Source of the DNA: Heliocidaris erythrogramma | Taxonomy: Eukaryota; Echinodermata; Echinoidea; Camarodonta; Echinometridae | Direction: 5' to 3' | Length of the DNA stretch: 64,000 nt | NCBI GenBank assembly: GCA_025617745.1 | Contig: CM046864.1 | Location: 3,432,616 to 3,496,615 of the forward strand | Shown: positions 30,973-42,128 of the stretch, piece after piece | How the letters are laid out: the number at the start of each line of letters is the position of its first letter | Position numbering within the stretch: position 1 is the first letter of the stretch | Program-made: the position numbers and the translations under genes | The notes under the pieces: model-generated | The model's input: the letters and a program-made list of their open reading frames with translations, nothing else | Databases searched by the model: none | What the model was told of the DNA's origin: nothing

Positions 30973-32682
30973 ATGGCTGCGGCCGCGGCCATTTTGGATT
31001 CTGACGACCGGGTTAGTTCCGAGTCGGAAGAAGAGGACATGTCATGGGAAAATCTTTCCCAGTATCACTTGCAAAAGCAGGTTAATATTAAGCAACAGCA
31101 GGTTAAAGATAAATCTAAATCCAAATCAACTCTGGAAAAATTAATTAGTCAAGTTCAGGAACCAGAAAAGGCAGAACCAGAAGTAGATTCTCAAATACAC
31201 TCACACTCACACTCTGTTCAACTTCAGCAATGCCAAGTCTCTCGTAAAAGAGTAAATTTTGAAATTGATTCTAATTCGAGTAGTAGCAACGAGATTGATG
31301 CTAGTAGTAGTAGTGAATATCAATGGAAGACTCAAAAAAAGACTAAATGTAAAAGTAAGGCTAAACAACAGAGAACCAGTTATGATAATGAACATGAACA
31401 GACTAACAGTAACAGTAACAATGTTAATGACTCATACATTCCACCTAAACAACCAAAGCCAAAGCCTAAAATTGTTGTTATTAATTCTCTTGAGGTTAAA
31501 CTTGCTAAGATTAACCCGATAAAGGTGGCTAAAGCTTTGAATAGTGTAGTTGGTTCAGGAAGTATTAAGAGTGTTGGAAGAACAAATCAGGGAGGAATTA
31601 GTGTCCATTGTTTTACTTCTTCTCAAGCTTGTAGGTTGAAAGGCATTTCACAGCTGGGGGATTGGTTGGTGACATCTGAGTTTGCTAAATCAGAAACTCA
31701 GTGTAAGGGAGTTATCTCTGGTATATCTGTTGATGTTTCTGATAAAGATATAATTTCTGAATGTAAAGTTTTTGGAGTTATTGATGCTAGGAGAATTTCA
31801 CATAAAAGAGATGGTCAGCTGAAGAAGACTTTGTCTGTTGTTCTTACATTTAATTCTACAAAGTTGCCTCCATCAGTTAAGTTAGGGTTTGAGATTTTTG
31901 AAACCAAGCCATTCATTCCACCGGTTATTCGTTGTTTTAAGTGTCAACGTCTTGGTCATGTTGCTACTGCTTGCCGTGGTAGTGTAAGATGTGTTAGATG
32001 TAGTGGTCCACATTCCTTTGAAGAATGTACTCAGAAAGATCAGGTTCACTGTAGTCGGTGTGGTGGTAATCATTCTGCTGCTTATGCAGGTTGTAGCACT
32101 GTAAAAGAAGAAAAAAAAATTCAGGAAATCAGGGTAACGCTTAAAGTTTCGTATTCCGAAGCAGCAAAAGCTGTTCGCCCTGCTACAGGAAAAGCTTATA
32201 ATAGTGATAATGTTGTACCTAATGAACACACACCTAATGTAGTTGTAAGTAACACTAATAGTATATCATCTAAATCACCTACTGTTAATCATTCCACGGT
32301 GCAGGCACACAATAACGTACCAGTAATAGATAATACACATTTACATGAATATCAACACACAGACGGTCAAGAGTCTCGACCGCATGTCTCTCCCAAGTCT
32401 AAAAATAAAGTTGTATTGAAGGATGCAGCAACCCAAACAGTTAATGAAGTTGAATGTCAAACTGAACTGCCGAATACTTTTCTCCAAATCGATCAATCTT
32501 TTATTAAACTTCTCATTGGTACATTACAGATCTGGGAATCTAAATCCGGCAAGGAGAGAGAGCAAGAAATAATACTTTTCACTGAACGTCTGTTTCCCTC
32601 TCTCTCACGCAATAAGGATAGAGAGAAAAAAACTAAACATTCACAGACTAAGCATTCTTCCAAAGATATGAGGAAAGAATGA
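30973..32682 (+). CDS. LINE ORF1: gag-like RNA-binding protein with zinc knuckles (569 aa)
   Basis: This nucleic-acid-binding protein would package the element RNA. It has an acidic amino terminus (SESEEED), a basic Ser/Asn-rich linker, a folded region (about residues 165-310) and then CCHC-type knuckles around residues 320-378 (CFKCQRLGHVATAC, CVRCSGPHSFEEC, CSRCGGNHSAAYAGC). The last quarter is polar. It ends with TGA inside the ATGATG that starts ORF2, suggesting coupled translation. The start at 30973 opens ATGGCTGCGGCC. Confidence 0.9.
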   Translation: MAAAAAILDSDDRVSSESEEEDMSWENLSQYHLQKQVNIKQQQVKDKSKSKSTLEKLISQVQEPEKAEPEVDSQIHSHSHSVQLQQCQVSRKRVNFEIDSNSSSSNEIDASSSSEYQWKTQKKTKCKSKAKQQRTSYDNEHEQTNSNSNNVNDSYIPPKQPKPKPKIVVINSLEVKLAKINPIKVAKALNSVVGSGSIKSVGRTNQGGISVHCFTSSQACRLKGISQLGDWLVTSEFAKSETQCKGVISGISVDVSDKDIISECKVFGVIDARRISHKRDGQLKKTLSVVLTFNSTKLPPSVKLGFEIFETKPFIPPVIRCFKCQRLGHVATACRGSVRCVRCSGPHSFEECTQKDQVHCSRCGGNHSAAYAGCSTVKEEKKIQEIRVTLKVSYSEAAKAVRPATGKAYNSDNVVPNEHTPNVVVSNTNSISSKSPTVNHSTVQAHNNVPVIDNTHLHEYQHTDGQESRPHVSPKSKNKVVLKDAATQTVNEVECQTELPNTFLQIDQSFIKLLIGTLQIWESKSGKEREQEIILFTERLFPSLSRNKDREKKTKHSQTKHSSKDMRKE

Positions 32683-35600
32683 TGTTTCTTTTATTTATGG
32701 TTTTTATTTTGCAATGGAATGCACAGTCTTTAGTTGCACATGGCAATGAATTTAAACATGCTTTAAGTAAATGGGAAACAAAGCCAGATATTATTTGCAT
32801 TCAGGAGACATGGCTTAAAGATGACAGGAATTTTAGTCTCCTTGGTTATAATATGTTTAGAAGTGATAGGATTTTGGGCCCCTCCAAGAGTGGTGGGGGA
32901 GGATGTGCTATTTTTGTGAAGAAAGGTATTGCTGTGAATTTTGTTAAAGGTAAGGACAATTCGGTCCAATACCAAATAGTTGAAGTTTATTGCTCAGATT
33001 TTAAAAAATTGAACGTTATTAATGTTTATAATCCATGCCTTAATTTAACTGACTCTCATTTGACAGAAATAGAGTCTTACTTAAATAATAAGACTTTGAT
33101 TTGTGGCGATTTTAATAGCCATAATACCCTTTGGGGTAGTAAAACAACCGACAAAAATGGAAGGTTTGTAGAAAATTTTATGGATAAGTTTAATCTTGTT
33201 TGTTTGAATAATGGTGATGGTACTAGAGTAAATGTATCACACGGTAATATGTCGTGTATCGACATAACCTTAGCCTCTCATGCTTTAGGTACGAACTGTA
33301 ACTGGTCTGTAGTCCCCGATACCTGGGGTAGTGACCACCACCCTATTGTGTTAGAATTGAATGAAAAATGTTATTTTACCCCATATAAATCATTTGCAAG
33401 ATGGTCCATGAAAAAGGGTAATTGGGATAAATTTCAAATTGCATGTGATGAGTTTATTCTAGAACCAGACTCTAGTGGAAATTGTAACGATGTATATAAT
33501 ACCTTCATTGAACAGTTAACACAGGCAATTGACTCGTCCTTCCCTAAATTTGTAGATAATAAACATAAGAAAATTCCAACCTCTTGGTGGAATGATGAGT
33601 GTGAACAGGCTATAAAAAATAGGAATAAAGCTCTTAAAACTTTGAAAAAATCATGTCACCCTAAAGATTTAATAGCCTATAAAAAGACATGTGCCATAGC
33701 TCGGAAAATCATTAAACAAGCAAAGAGAGAAGATTGGAAACAATTTTGTAATACAATAAATAGCCACATTTCTTCTAAGCAGATCTGGGAAAAGATTAAA
33801 CGTATTAATAAGACTCAAAAGAAAGTTAATATACCTGTTCTAAAAGATGGCAATGAAGATTTAATAACAGACATAGATAAGGCTAATCATTTGGTTAAAC
33901 ACTTTGCCAATGTAAGTAGTAATAAAAATTGTAGTACTGAATTTTGTAAGAAGAAAATTGAAATTGAAGAGAAACTCGATATTAGAGATGATGATTCTCT
34001 AATTAATGATGCTTTTAGTTTAGTTGAATTACAATATGCAATTTCATTATCAAAATGTACCACTCCTGGCAAGGATGGAATAAGTAATGCTTTTATAAAA
34101 CAACTCCCCTCAAAAGCAAGAAAATATTTACTTGTCATTATTAATATGATATGGCACTCCTCAATTTGTCCTTATTCTTGGAAGGAAGCAGTTCTTCTTC
34201 CGGTTCTCAAACCAGGAAAGGACCCATCTGATCCTAAATCATACCGACCTATAGCTCTCACATCAACCACATGTAAATTAATGGAGCGGATGGTTAATAA
34301 TAGATTAGTCTGGTATCTAGAAAAACATGGATTACTTAGTGACCACCAGTGTGGCTTTCGGAAAGGAAGGAGCACAAAAGACCATATAGTTCAATTAGAA
34401 TCTAGTATTAATAAAGCTTTTGCAAATAAGGAAAGTACTTTGGTTGTCTTCCTAGACTTAGAAAAAGCGTATGACATGTTGTGGCCCACTGCAGTCATTT
34501 TTAAATTAGAACGTTTAGGTATACAAGGACGTATTGTCAGATGGATTCATAATTTTCTCCATCACCGAAAGATTCAGGTGAAGTTAAATGGTAGTTTTTC
34601 CAGTGTGAAAGAAACTGATAATGGTATACCACAGGGTAGCGTTATTAGTCCTACTCTGTTTAATATAGCTGTTAATGATTTAGGTGCAGCTATTTCGGGT
34701 GTAAGCCTATCACAATATGCAGATGATATTGCGATATGGAAATCAAATAGGAACATTAAATATATTAATACAAAGATCCAGCAGAATCTGGACCTTATTA
34801 ATGATTGGTGTAATGAATGGGGTTTCAAAATATCTGCAAACAAAACGATAGCAGTTCTCTTCACCAATAAGAAAACTAAAGAAGTTAAACTTAAGATACA
34901 TAATAAAGTAATTGACCTCCGTACCTCTGCCAAATTCCTTGGGGTAATCTTTGATCATAAACTAGATTGGCATGAACATATTAATTATATTGTATCACGA
35001 TGTAAAAAGAAAATCAACTTATTAAAGTGTATCAGTGGCCTTGATTGGGGATCAGATAGTTGCACATTGTTACGTATTTATAAAGCGCTTATTAAACCAG
35101 TGCTGGAATATGGCTGTGAAGCATTTAACTCGGCATCTATAACTTATAAACAAAAGCTTGACAGTATCCAATACCAAGCATTGAGAACATGTACAGGAGC
35201 CCTGTACGGTACAGCCTTAAATTCTCTTCAGGTTGAATGTGGGGATCCCCCACTTCAAATGCGCCGTAATTTCTTGTGTCAGTTATATAGCATTAAAATA
35301 AATACACATACATCACATCCTAATAAACAAATGCAACAAGACTGTTGGCAGAAGCACTACTTTGCAGACAAATGGGGGAAAAGTTACCATCACACACCTT
35401 TTGAAGCGAGATGGAGCCACCCAACTTCTCCTTTCCCTCTTCATAACCATTTTCCTTACTGGCTATATAATGAACCTCATACCTCTATTGAAATATACAA
35501 TTCTATTAAGTGTATTGAAGATATAAATGAAAAGCAACTAATCTCTAAAGAAATAATTCATACTAAATGGAAACATTTCCTTCACATATATACTGATGGT

Positions 35601-36422
35601 TCACTAAATACTGCCACTAAAAAAGTAGGATGTAGTTTTTATATCCCATACTTTAAATACTCTAAATATGTTAGACTAAATGATAATGTATCTATTTACA
35701 CAGCAGAACTCTTTGCCATTTTTCTGGCCTTAGAATGGGTTGAGGAGTTCCGGCCGCTGCATGTTTGTATTTTTATGGATTGTTTTAGTGCTTTACAAGC
35801 AATTTCGCAATATAACCCTGAAAATAAACTTATCTGCGACATTCGTCATACTCTTTTGAACATCCGTAACCTAGCCTGTAATGTTATTTTTGAATGGATA
35901 CCAGGCCATTGTGGTATTCAGGGTAATGAAATGGCTGATATGCTCGCTAAACGTGCTACTACTAAGGAAAATATTAATGTCACACTTCCTCTATCCATTA
36001 CTGAAATTAAACATTCTTTAAAGGAAGAAGTTAAACATGAATGGCAAATGCAATGGAATTTATCAAAAAACACTGGTATTAAGAATATAAAGAATATTGT
36101 TTCCTTTCAGTATAAGTCTTGGAATATACCAAGATGGCAAGAAATAATAATTAATAGGCTTCGACTTGGTTCTTTGTCCCATCTTAAAAGTTATCGCCAT
36201 AAAATTGGTAAAGAAAAAGATGGTCTATGTGATATTTGTCTTGTGTACGACGATGTTAATCATTTCTTGTTAATTTGTAAAAAGTATGAAGATAGTAGGA
36301 ACAGTTTGCAAAGACGTCTAAATTACACAACACAACAGATGACACTTAAAAACATACTTAACGATAAAGCTAATTTGTCACATGTAATACGCTTTATGTA
36401 TGATTGTGGCATTAAGTTATAG
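32679..36422 (+). CDS. LINE ORF2: endonuclease + reverse transcriptase + RNase H (1247 aa, intact)
   Basis: Domains in order: APE endonuclease (about residues 8-230: LQWNAQSL, CIQETWL, ICGDFNSHN, SDHHPIVL); reverse transcriptase (about 480-760: YRPIALTSTTCKL, FLDLEKAYDM, GIPQGSVISPTLF, QYADDIAIW near 675); RNase H (about 965-1095: HIYTDGSLN, YTAELFAIFLALE, FMDCFSALQA, WIPGHCGIQGNEMAD); and a C-terminal C-x2-C-x7-H-x4-C knuckle (CDICLVYDDVNHFLLIC). The presence of RNase H fits the I group. All catalytic aspartates visible are retained and the frame is uninterrupted. Confidence 0.94.
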   Translation: MMFLLFMVFILQWNAQSLVAHGNEFKHALSKWETKPDIICIQETWLKDDRNFSLLGYNMFRSDRILGPSKSGGGGCAIFVKKGIAVNFVKGKDNSVQYQIVEVYCSDFKKLNVINVYNPCLNLTDSHLTEIESYLNNKTLICGDFNSHNTLWGSKTTDKNGRFVENFMDKFNLVCLNNGDGTRVNVSHGNMSCIDITLASHALGTNCNWSVVPDTWGSDHHPIVLELNEKCYFTPYKSFARWSMKKGNWDKFQIACDEFILEPDSSGNCNDVYNTFIEQLTQAIDSSFPKFVDNKHKKIPTSWWNDECEQAIKNRNKALKTLKKSCHPKDLIAYKKTCAIARKIIKQAKREDWKQFCNTINSHISSKQIWEKIKRINKTQKKVNIPVLKDGNEDLITDIDKANHLVKHFANVSSNKNCSTEFCKKKIEIEEKLDIRDDDSLINDAFSLVELQYAISLSKCTTPGKDGISNAFIKQLPSKARKYLLVIINMIWHSSICPYSWKEAVLLPVLKPGKDPSDPKSYRPIALTSTTCKLMERMVNNRLVWYLEKHGLLSDHQCGFRKGRSTKDHIVQLESSINKAFANKESTLVVFLDLEKAYDMLWPTAVIFKLERLGIQGRIVRWIHNFLHHRKIQVKLNGSFSSVKETDNGIPQGSVISPTLFNIAVNDLGAAISGVSLSQYADDIAIWKSNRNIKYINTKIQQNLDLINDWCNEWGFKISANKTIAVLFTNKKTKEVKLKIHNKVIDLRTSAKFLGVIFDHKLDWHEHINYIVSRCKKKINLLKCISGLDWGSDSCTLLRIYKALIKPVLEYGCEAFNSASITYKQKLDSIQYQALRTCTGALYGTALNSLQVECGDPPLQMRRNFLCQLYSIKINTHTSHPNKQMQQDCWQKHYFADKWGKSYHHTPFEARWSHPTSPFPLHNHFPYWLYNEPHTSIEIYNSIKCIEDINEKQLISKEIIHTKWKHFLHIYTDGSLNTATKKVGCSFYIPYFKYSKYVRLNDNVSIYTAELFAIFLALEWVEEFRPLHVCIFMDCFSALQAISQYNPENKLICDIRHTLLNIRNLACNVIFEWIPGHCGIQGNEMADMLAKRATTKENINVTLPLSITEIKHSLKEEVKHEWQMQWNLSKNTGIKNIKNIVSFQYKSWNIPRWQEIIINRLRLGSLSHLKSYRHKIGKEKDGLCDICLVYDDVNHFLLICKKYEDSRNSLQRRLNYTTQQMTLKNILNDKANLSHVIRFMYDCGIKL

Positions 36423-36654
36423 GAAGGAAAGTATATCTTAAAGAGATTAAACTTTACCTGGAAGTTTTCTTTTTTGAAAAGGGCTATGCAACTCAATACA
36501 TTCTGTGTGATATTTTTAACATGGTAATATTATTCATGAGTACTCTGTACTAGGAAAACTTATGATATTTCAAATTGTTACTATAAATTTGAGACACATC
36601 ATTTGGAGTTTTAAAAAAAAAAGTGAATGTCTTCCTTAAGACAACGATCAAGTA

Positions 36655-36803
36655 TGTTGGGTAGAATGGACGACCTTTGGTCCGTGCCTGAGTTATCTTA
36701 GGGGGCCTTAAGTCCCTGATTAGCTATATACATAACATACCTTGTAAGAGCTGATAAGATGGCACATTAGCTGGGTTAGGGGATCCGTACCATCTACCCA
36801 ACA
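36655..36803 (+). other. Stem-loop in LINE 3' UTR
   Basis: TGTTGGGTAGAATGG (36655-36669) pairs with CCATCTACCCAACA (36790-36803) with one bulge, enclosing ~120 nt. A structured 3' end can serve as the reverse-transcriptase recognition site in LINEs; that role is inferred here. Confidence 0.5.
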
Positions 36804-37709
36804 GAAAGTTCGTCCAAAACATCCAAAAGAAGGTAAATTGCATACATAAATATCATTCGTTTTTAAGTTGTTTTAAAGTAATTCTACTCATGGAATTTTA
36901 TGTACTATGGATATTAAACTCTATTACAAATTAAAACACAAAACATGCACTCTGCTTTACAAAGGAAAATGTTATACATAAATGAACCGGGCGCTGGGGC
37001 CTATGGTGGATATTTATCTGCTGTAGGTCATTGGTTGGACTCTCACTCCTCTCACATTAGATCATGTATGTGGTGGTATATTTTTCATCACGATGGTCAG
37101 TGGTTGTTGTCTGGTCCTTCTCGGCTAGTCATTGGGAGTGGCTAGGTTCTAGCTCTCACCCAGTTGGCTAGTAACTCAGTAACTCGGGGATGTTTATAAC
37201 ATATCGCCTTCTTTAAATATGTAATATGGAAAGTACTTTTATATTAAACACATATGTTTTTATTAGGTCATAAGTGCCTTTCCCTTAAACAACAACTTTG
37301 TCATTGATCTTCAGGGAACCCTTTCGAGTGTAAATATAAGAACAGTAGGAGTATTTTTGGAATAGGTTAAAATTTACAGCAGAACAGATGATACTTACAA
37401 ATATATTTAAAGATAAATCAATCTTTCACATATAATATCATACTTGATATTAATCAGTAGGAAATAGTTATAAATAATTGCCAGAATTTGTAAATATTGT
37501 TATTATATCAGAAAGTTGTTAGTAACTTCAATCTCTTTTGTGGTTTTAAAGACTTTAAATATACATAGGTTCATAAAGGACTATCTTATGACCACACCTT
37601 ACGACCAATGTGACGTCTGTTTTTTACAGTGACTGGCACACAGGACCTTTTTTGTGTCAAAGGTGCCATAATACAACAACAACAACAACAACAACAACAT
37701 TCCAGTCTC

Positions 37710-39560
37710 TGAAAAGAGAGAAAAATAAATAAGGAAAGGCTGGTATTCTTTTTTGTTAAGTGTTCACATAGATTAAGAAGTAATACAATCCAAACCGCAT
37801 TCTCCATTCTGAAACAACCCATGTCCCAATAGCCCACTGAAGTCTTTCTGTTTTCCACCAAGACAAAGGGGAAAAAAGAGATAAATGCCAGAAAGACTTT
37901 AACACGTGAATAAATAATATATGCACTTTATACCTTTTCAACAACAGCACATGCAAGTGTGTTATATTGGCGTCTATTCAACTACCTCTATTTCAAAGCT
38001 CTGAAAAAAAAAGACCAATGAGGTCAGGTGTTGCTTAGTACAAAAAAAAAAAAAAAAAAAAAAAAAGGTACAAATAGTTTTACAATTAAGCCCGTTCAAA
38101 ACGACACTCCCCATTTGAGAATGGGTATTTCCATATCCCAATAGCCCTGTTGAAATCCTTCTGTTTAAATAAATACAGTAACCATCCATAATAGGTCCAT
38201 AGAGTTGACCAATCATGCACTTAACATTCTTAACCTACTGCAGGAATGTGATATGAACGATATTAACATTTATCTAACGCCAGATTAACACTTTTCATGT
38301 CGTGAATTCACATCTCGAAAATGTGCCCCCCCCCCCCCCAAAGGCTATTCCACATTTCAGCTCTTAGAGTGTAGTAATTAAGAAACTAACAAATTCAAAT
38401 TACATTCCATATCCTAGAATATTTGACTAAAATTGATGAACCGCCCAATCACCTCGCTGTAGTCCTGCTTCTCGCCAAAACAAGGGAAAGAGGAAAAAAG
38501 GTCTTCAACACGTGAACAATTAATCAACGATTAAGTACCCGAAAATTTTAATACATGCACTTTCGATTCTCGAAGACTTCTGGAATTTGATCTAAGCAGT
38601 ATGTTCCTTATCCATTCACACCTATTTTAATGCTCTGCATACATTGGCGTCATTTGTTGTCATGTTTAACGTGAAATTTCTAGGAGTAGTACTATCACCA
38701 CACACAAAAGAAAAGAGAAAATAACGGATTCACATCACATTCCTCTTCCTATATTTCGGGGCTAACAAGTCAAAGTAGCCTCACTGAAATTTTATTCCCA
38801 AACAAATCATAATTATTATTAATGACTCTATAATGATTAAGAAACATGCTTCTTCCAAATTTTGACTTAATTGTACAGTCTAATTCATTAACTTTCAATT
38901 CTAAAAGACTGCAGGAATGCGATCTGAATACCCTTGCCCTTCGTCCTGAGCTCCACCCATAATTCCAAAGCACTGAAGTAATAATACACAAGTGCTCTTT
39001 GAAACCTTGTATGCATATTGTTTGATAAATAAATAATAATTAAGTTAAGAATTCAAATCACGTTCCATATCCAAGACTGGGTATTTCTCAATCAAACATT
39101 GACCACATCCCCTGTTGAAGCTTTACTGCTTCATCTAAGTGAAAGGGAGGAAGGGTGGGAAACAGTATAACTTCATCTGGTGGTTGAATATTCCCCCCCC
39201 CCCTCAACAACAAAAACAAATAAATCAATGCATTTAAAGCCATCATATCATAATTGATTGGCTAATCGTTATTTCTACAATGAGATTTCATGGCCAAAGA
39301 CCAAACGACAGAACAGTTTATAAACTTCTAATGCTTTCCTCACCTATTAAAACCCATTTGAAATTCTATTCCACTTCCTGTGGCGAATTATTAAACAAGA
39401 ATTATCATTCTTTCTTTTTAAAATAAAATCTGTTTTCCGACTCTAAATGCCAATCTACATCTTACTGCAAGTACTTTTTTTTTTAAAATCCTATAATTAT
39501 GTTAAAAAAAAAAAAACAATTTACACTTGCCTCTCTCCTTGTATCTATAAATCCTAATTC
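37710..39560. repeat. ~300-bp monomer array, right block
   Basis: Further diverged monomers with TTTCAAAGCTCTGAA-like words near 37991, 38355, 38626 and 38965. Each carries CCCAATAG-type, ACACGTGAA and TGCACTTTC segments. Poly-A (38042-38066) and poly-C (38325-38339) runs interrupt it. No coding content. Confidence 0.65.
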
Positions 39561-40200
39561 ATAAGTACTTACAGATCCCAAATCACATGATGACTCTAGT
39601 CAGAGTTTCTTTAATAATTATTATGGCGACCATTAGTTGCATTTAGGTCTTTAACCTGAATAAGGGTAAAAGCAAAGAGAGAGGGTTTACATATGTATAT
39701 AATAAGACATTGGATATCGTACAATGCTATAATTTACAGCTTGAATGGTGCTATTCCTCCATAGTGTATAATAATATTGTGCAAATAAGGCAGTCGTCAC
39801 AAATAATTCCGTGTTCAATGTTTGTCACAGTAGCAGTGGACCTTAAAATGTTTGATTTGAAGTGGTTGACAGGAAAGTCGTCGTCGTATATACTATATAA
39901 CACTGCTCACAACTCGTAGTATTCAAGAAATTCCATTTTATTTCCTTCCTTCCAGCAATATGCAGAAAATAAATATTTGAGGTATTACTTCCATGTAGAT
40001 GTATACTTTCAGCTAACGAACAATTACGGAAAGCTCTTGATCAAATGTTAATCCAATCATGGCCAATGGGTCGAACAACAACTGATAACAGACTATTTGA
40101 TGATGACATTGGGAAAATCATCAGGATATATACGATTCTTTTACAAAGCTTTGCATATATGTATTGTATAATACAATGAAGGAAAACTGTTTTACGAGCT
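39561..40200. other. No gene recognised
   Basis: AT-rich unique-looking sequence without supported exons or repeats. Confidence 0.4.
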
Positions 40201-40220
40201 TTAATTCTGATCATTCTGTT

Positions 40221-40306
40221 TACACACACACACCCACACACACACACACACACACATACTCTATCTCTCTTTCTATCTCTCTCTCTTCTTCTTCTTCTTC
40301 TTCTTC
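40221..40306. repeat. (CA)n (CT)n (TTC)n compound microsatellite
   Basis: Adjacent CA, CT and TTC runs. Overlapping short frames are spurious. Confidence 0.85.
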
Positions 40307-40639
40307 TATAAGGTCATTTATCGTATGTCAACCGTTAGATATAATAGGAAAAAAAAAATAAAACCAACAGTGCAACCTGGTGCACAACAAATCTATACTT
40401 CTTTTTAATTTGCACTTAAGTGTCTTTCGCTGATTATTCACTCACATTTGATGAAACTTTTAATAATACATATAGTTGTTTTACTTCATTATCTTCAACT
40501 ATTTCTTGTTCTTTCTCACAGCCTTGTAAGACTTATATTTTATTACTCTCTGAAGCCTATAACCAACAAGCTTTGCTTTTACTTTAGGCCCCATCATATC
40601 CTCATTTCCAAGTTTGTTTGTCATTCTTTACAAGTTACG

Positions 40640-40797
40640 ACAAGTAATCCAAAGTGATATAATATATTTTATGTAGTTTATTACATAAACACTGTATTAT
40701 TTTTATCATTATTAATTCTTGTAACAAACCTACAACATTTGTATTAAAATGAAATGTGAAATGTGAATATGAAAATAAAGCGAACTTGAACTTGAAT
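40640..40797 (+). repeat. Likely LINE 3' tail
   Basis: ATTAAAATGAAATGTGAA followed by AATAAAGCGAACTTGAACTTG resembles the short-repeat 3' ends of CR1-like elements. No coding part is attached. Confidence 0.35.
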
Positions 40798-41317
40798 GTA
40801 AAAATATTTTAAGCAATAGTGCGTTGACCTTTCATGACAACAATTGTAAGCAAATTTCTGATCATTTCTTCATCTACTCACTGCAAAATGACTAATTTTG
40901 CTGGATTTTTTTTCTAATGAAAAACATATATAGTATATATAAAACCACTTGAACTTTAACATTCTAAGTGTCTTCAAACAGGAACCGGGATATTCTACGA
41001 ATCTACGAGGAAGTATAAAACACTATCAGCATATGTCCTAAGGCCGATATTTCTATGATATTAATTTTTTTTTTGTTGTGAAACGCGGTTTCCCTTATTG
41101 TAAGTTAATGGTCTAGTTTAAAATTAGATTTAACAAAACATCACAAATAATTGCGACATCCGTGTATTATACAATGTCATTGTAAAAGCTAAAGGTCTAC
41201 ATTAAAAAGAAAGATTATAAGCAGAAGTATATGACAGTGATATGTATAGGCCTATATTAACTAACAATTATTGTTGAGGTGAAGTTGTAGTAGAAAGTGA
41301 AGTGTTGCATAGGCTAA

Positions 41318-41493
41318 TGGGGTGTTGCAAGAAAGTTGCAATCAATTGCAAATTGTAAAGCAAATTAGAACAACCATTCTGAATGGTTCAGGGTCTGCCC
41401 ATTCAAGAAGATGCGCTTGCAACAATGATTTTGATTGGTCAGTATTGATCAGTTGCAACTTGCAATCAATCGCAACTTTCTTGCAACACCCCA
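41318..41493. mobile_element. 176-bp MITE with TGGGGTGTTGCAAGAAAGTT ends
   Basis: About 34 bp at the left end (TGGGGTGTTGCAAGAAAGTT onward) is inverted at the right end (AACTTTCTTGCAACACCCCA) with a few mismatches. The target duplication is unclear. No coding sequence. Confidence 0.75.
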
Positions 41494-42022
41494 TAGTCTA
41501 ACATGAAGTAGGGGGAGCGTAGACAAGGAACGCTTAAATTGGGGAGATTTTGCCTGGAAATTTGTACAAATAAGGTATATACTGACCACTGGCGTACTGG
41601 TCGTGGTGGGGGCGGGGGGGGGGGGGGAGAGGCTGCAGCCATCCCCACCCCAAAACGGTTCCACGATAAAAAAAAAGGAAAGGAACACACAAAAAAGGAA
41701 AAAGGAAAGAGAAGGGAAAAAGAAAGAAAAATTAAAAGAAAAGACATCCATTTTATAGACCCCCCTATAGCTAGAAAAAATGTATTTTTGTGACTAGAGT
41801 TGAAATCGCTGAATTTTCTTAGTACCTCCCCTTCCATGTACATATGATGCATCTTGTTTTCTCACGAGTTTCTTATTATATTTAGGAAGGTAGCTTTCCT
41901 CATATACCCAAATCAGCCCTTTTACAATAGGATCACACACTATCATGACATTTCTTTCGAAACTGAGGGAAGTATATAGTGTGTATTTCGCATTAATTCT
42001 TCACTTCTTGCTGCCTCAGCCC

Positions 42023-42128
42023 TAGACCGAAAATTCTGTCTCTCGTTCGTTAGCTGTTCACTTAGAGTGAAGGGCCGACCCTATCCAAATAAGAGGCTAA
42101 CGAACGAGAGACAGAAAATTTCGGTCTA
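42023..42128. mobile_element. 106-bp foldback MITE with 9-bp target duplication
   Basis: Ends TAGACCGAAAATT and AATTTCGGTCTA begin a ~34-bp inverted repeat including CTGTCTCTCGTTCGTTAGC. CCTCAGCCC occurs at 42014-42022 and 42129-42137, a 9-bp duplication as for Mutator-like elements. Confidence 0.75.

Larger units (their letters stand above)
30784..37698 (+). mobile_element. Full-length I-clade-like non-LTR retrotransposon with 11-bp target duplication
   Basis: Direct repeats ATTCCAGTCTC at 30773-30783 and 37699-37709 flank a 6.9-kb element. It has a 189-nt 5' UTR, ORF1 (30973-32682), ORF2 (32679-36422), a ~1.25-kb 3' UTR and a (CAA)n tail at 37673-37698. The ORFs overlap by four bases. It interrupts the ~300-bp monomer array, whose sequence resumes after the right repeat. 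Intact ORFs and matching duplications point to recent insertion. Confidence 0.9.
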
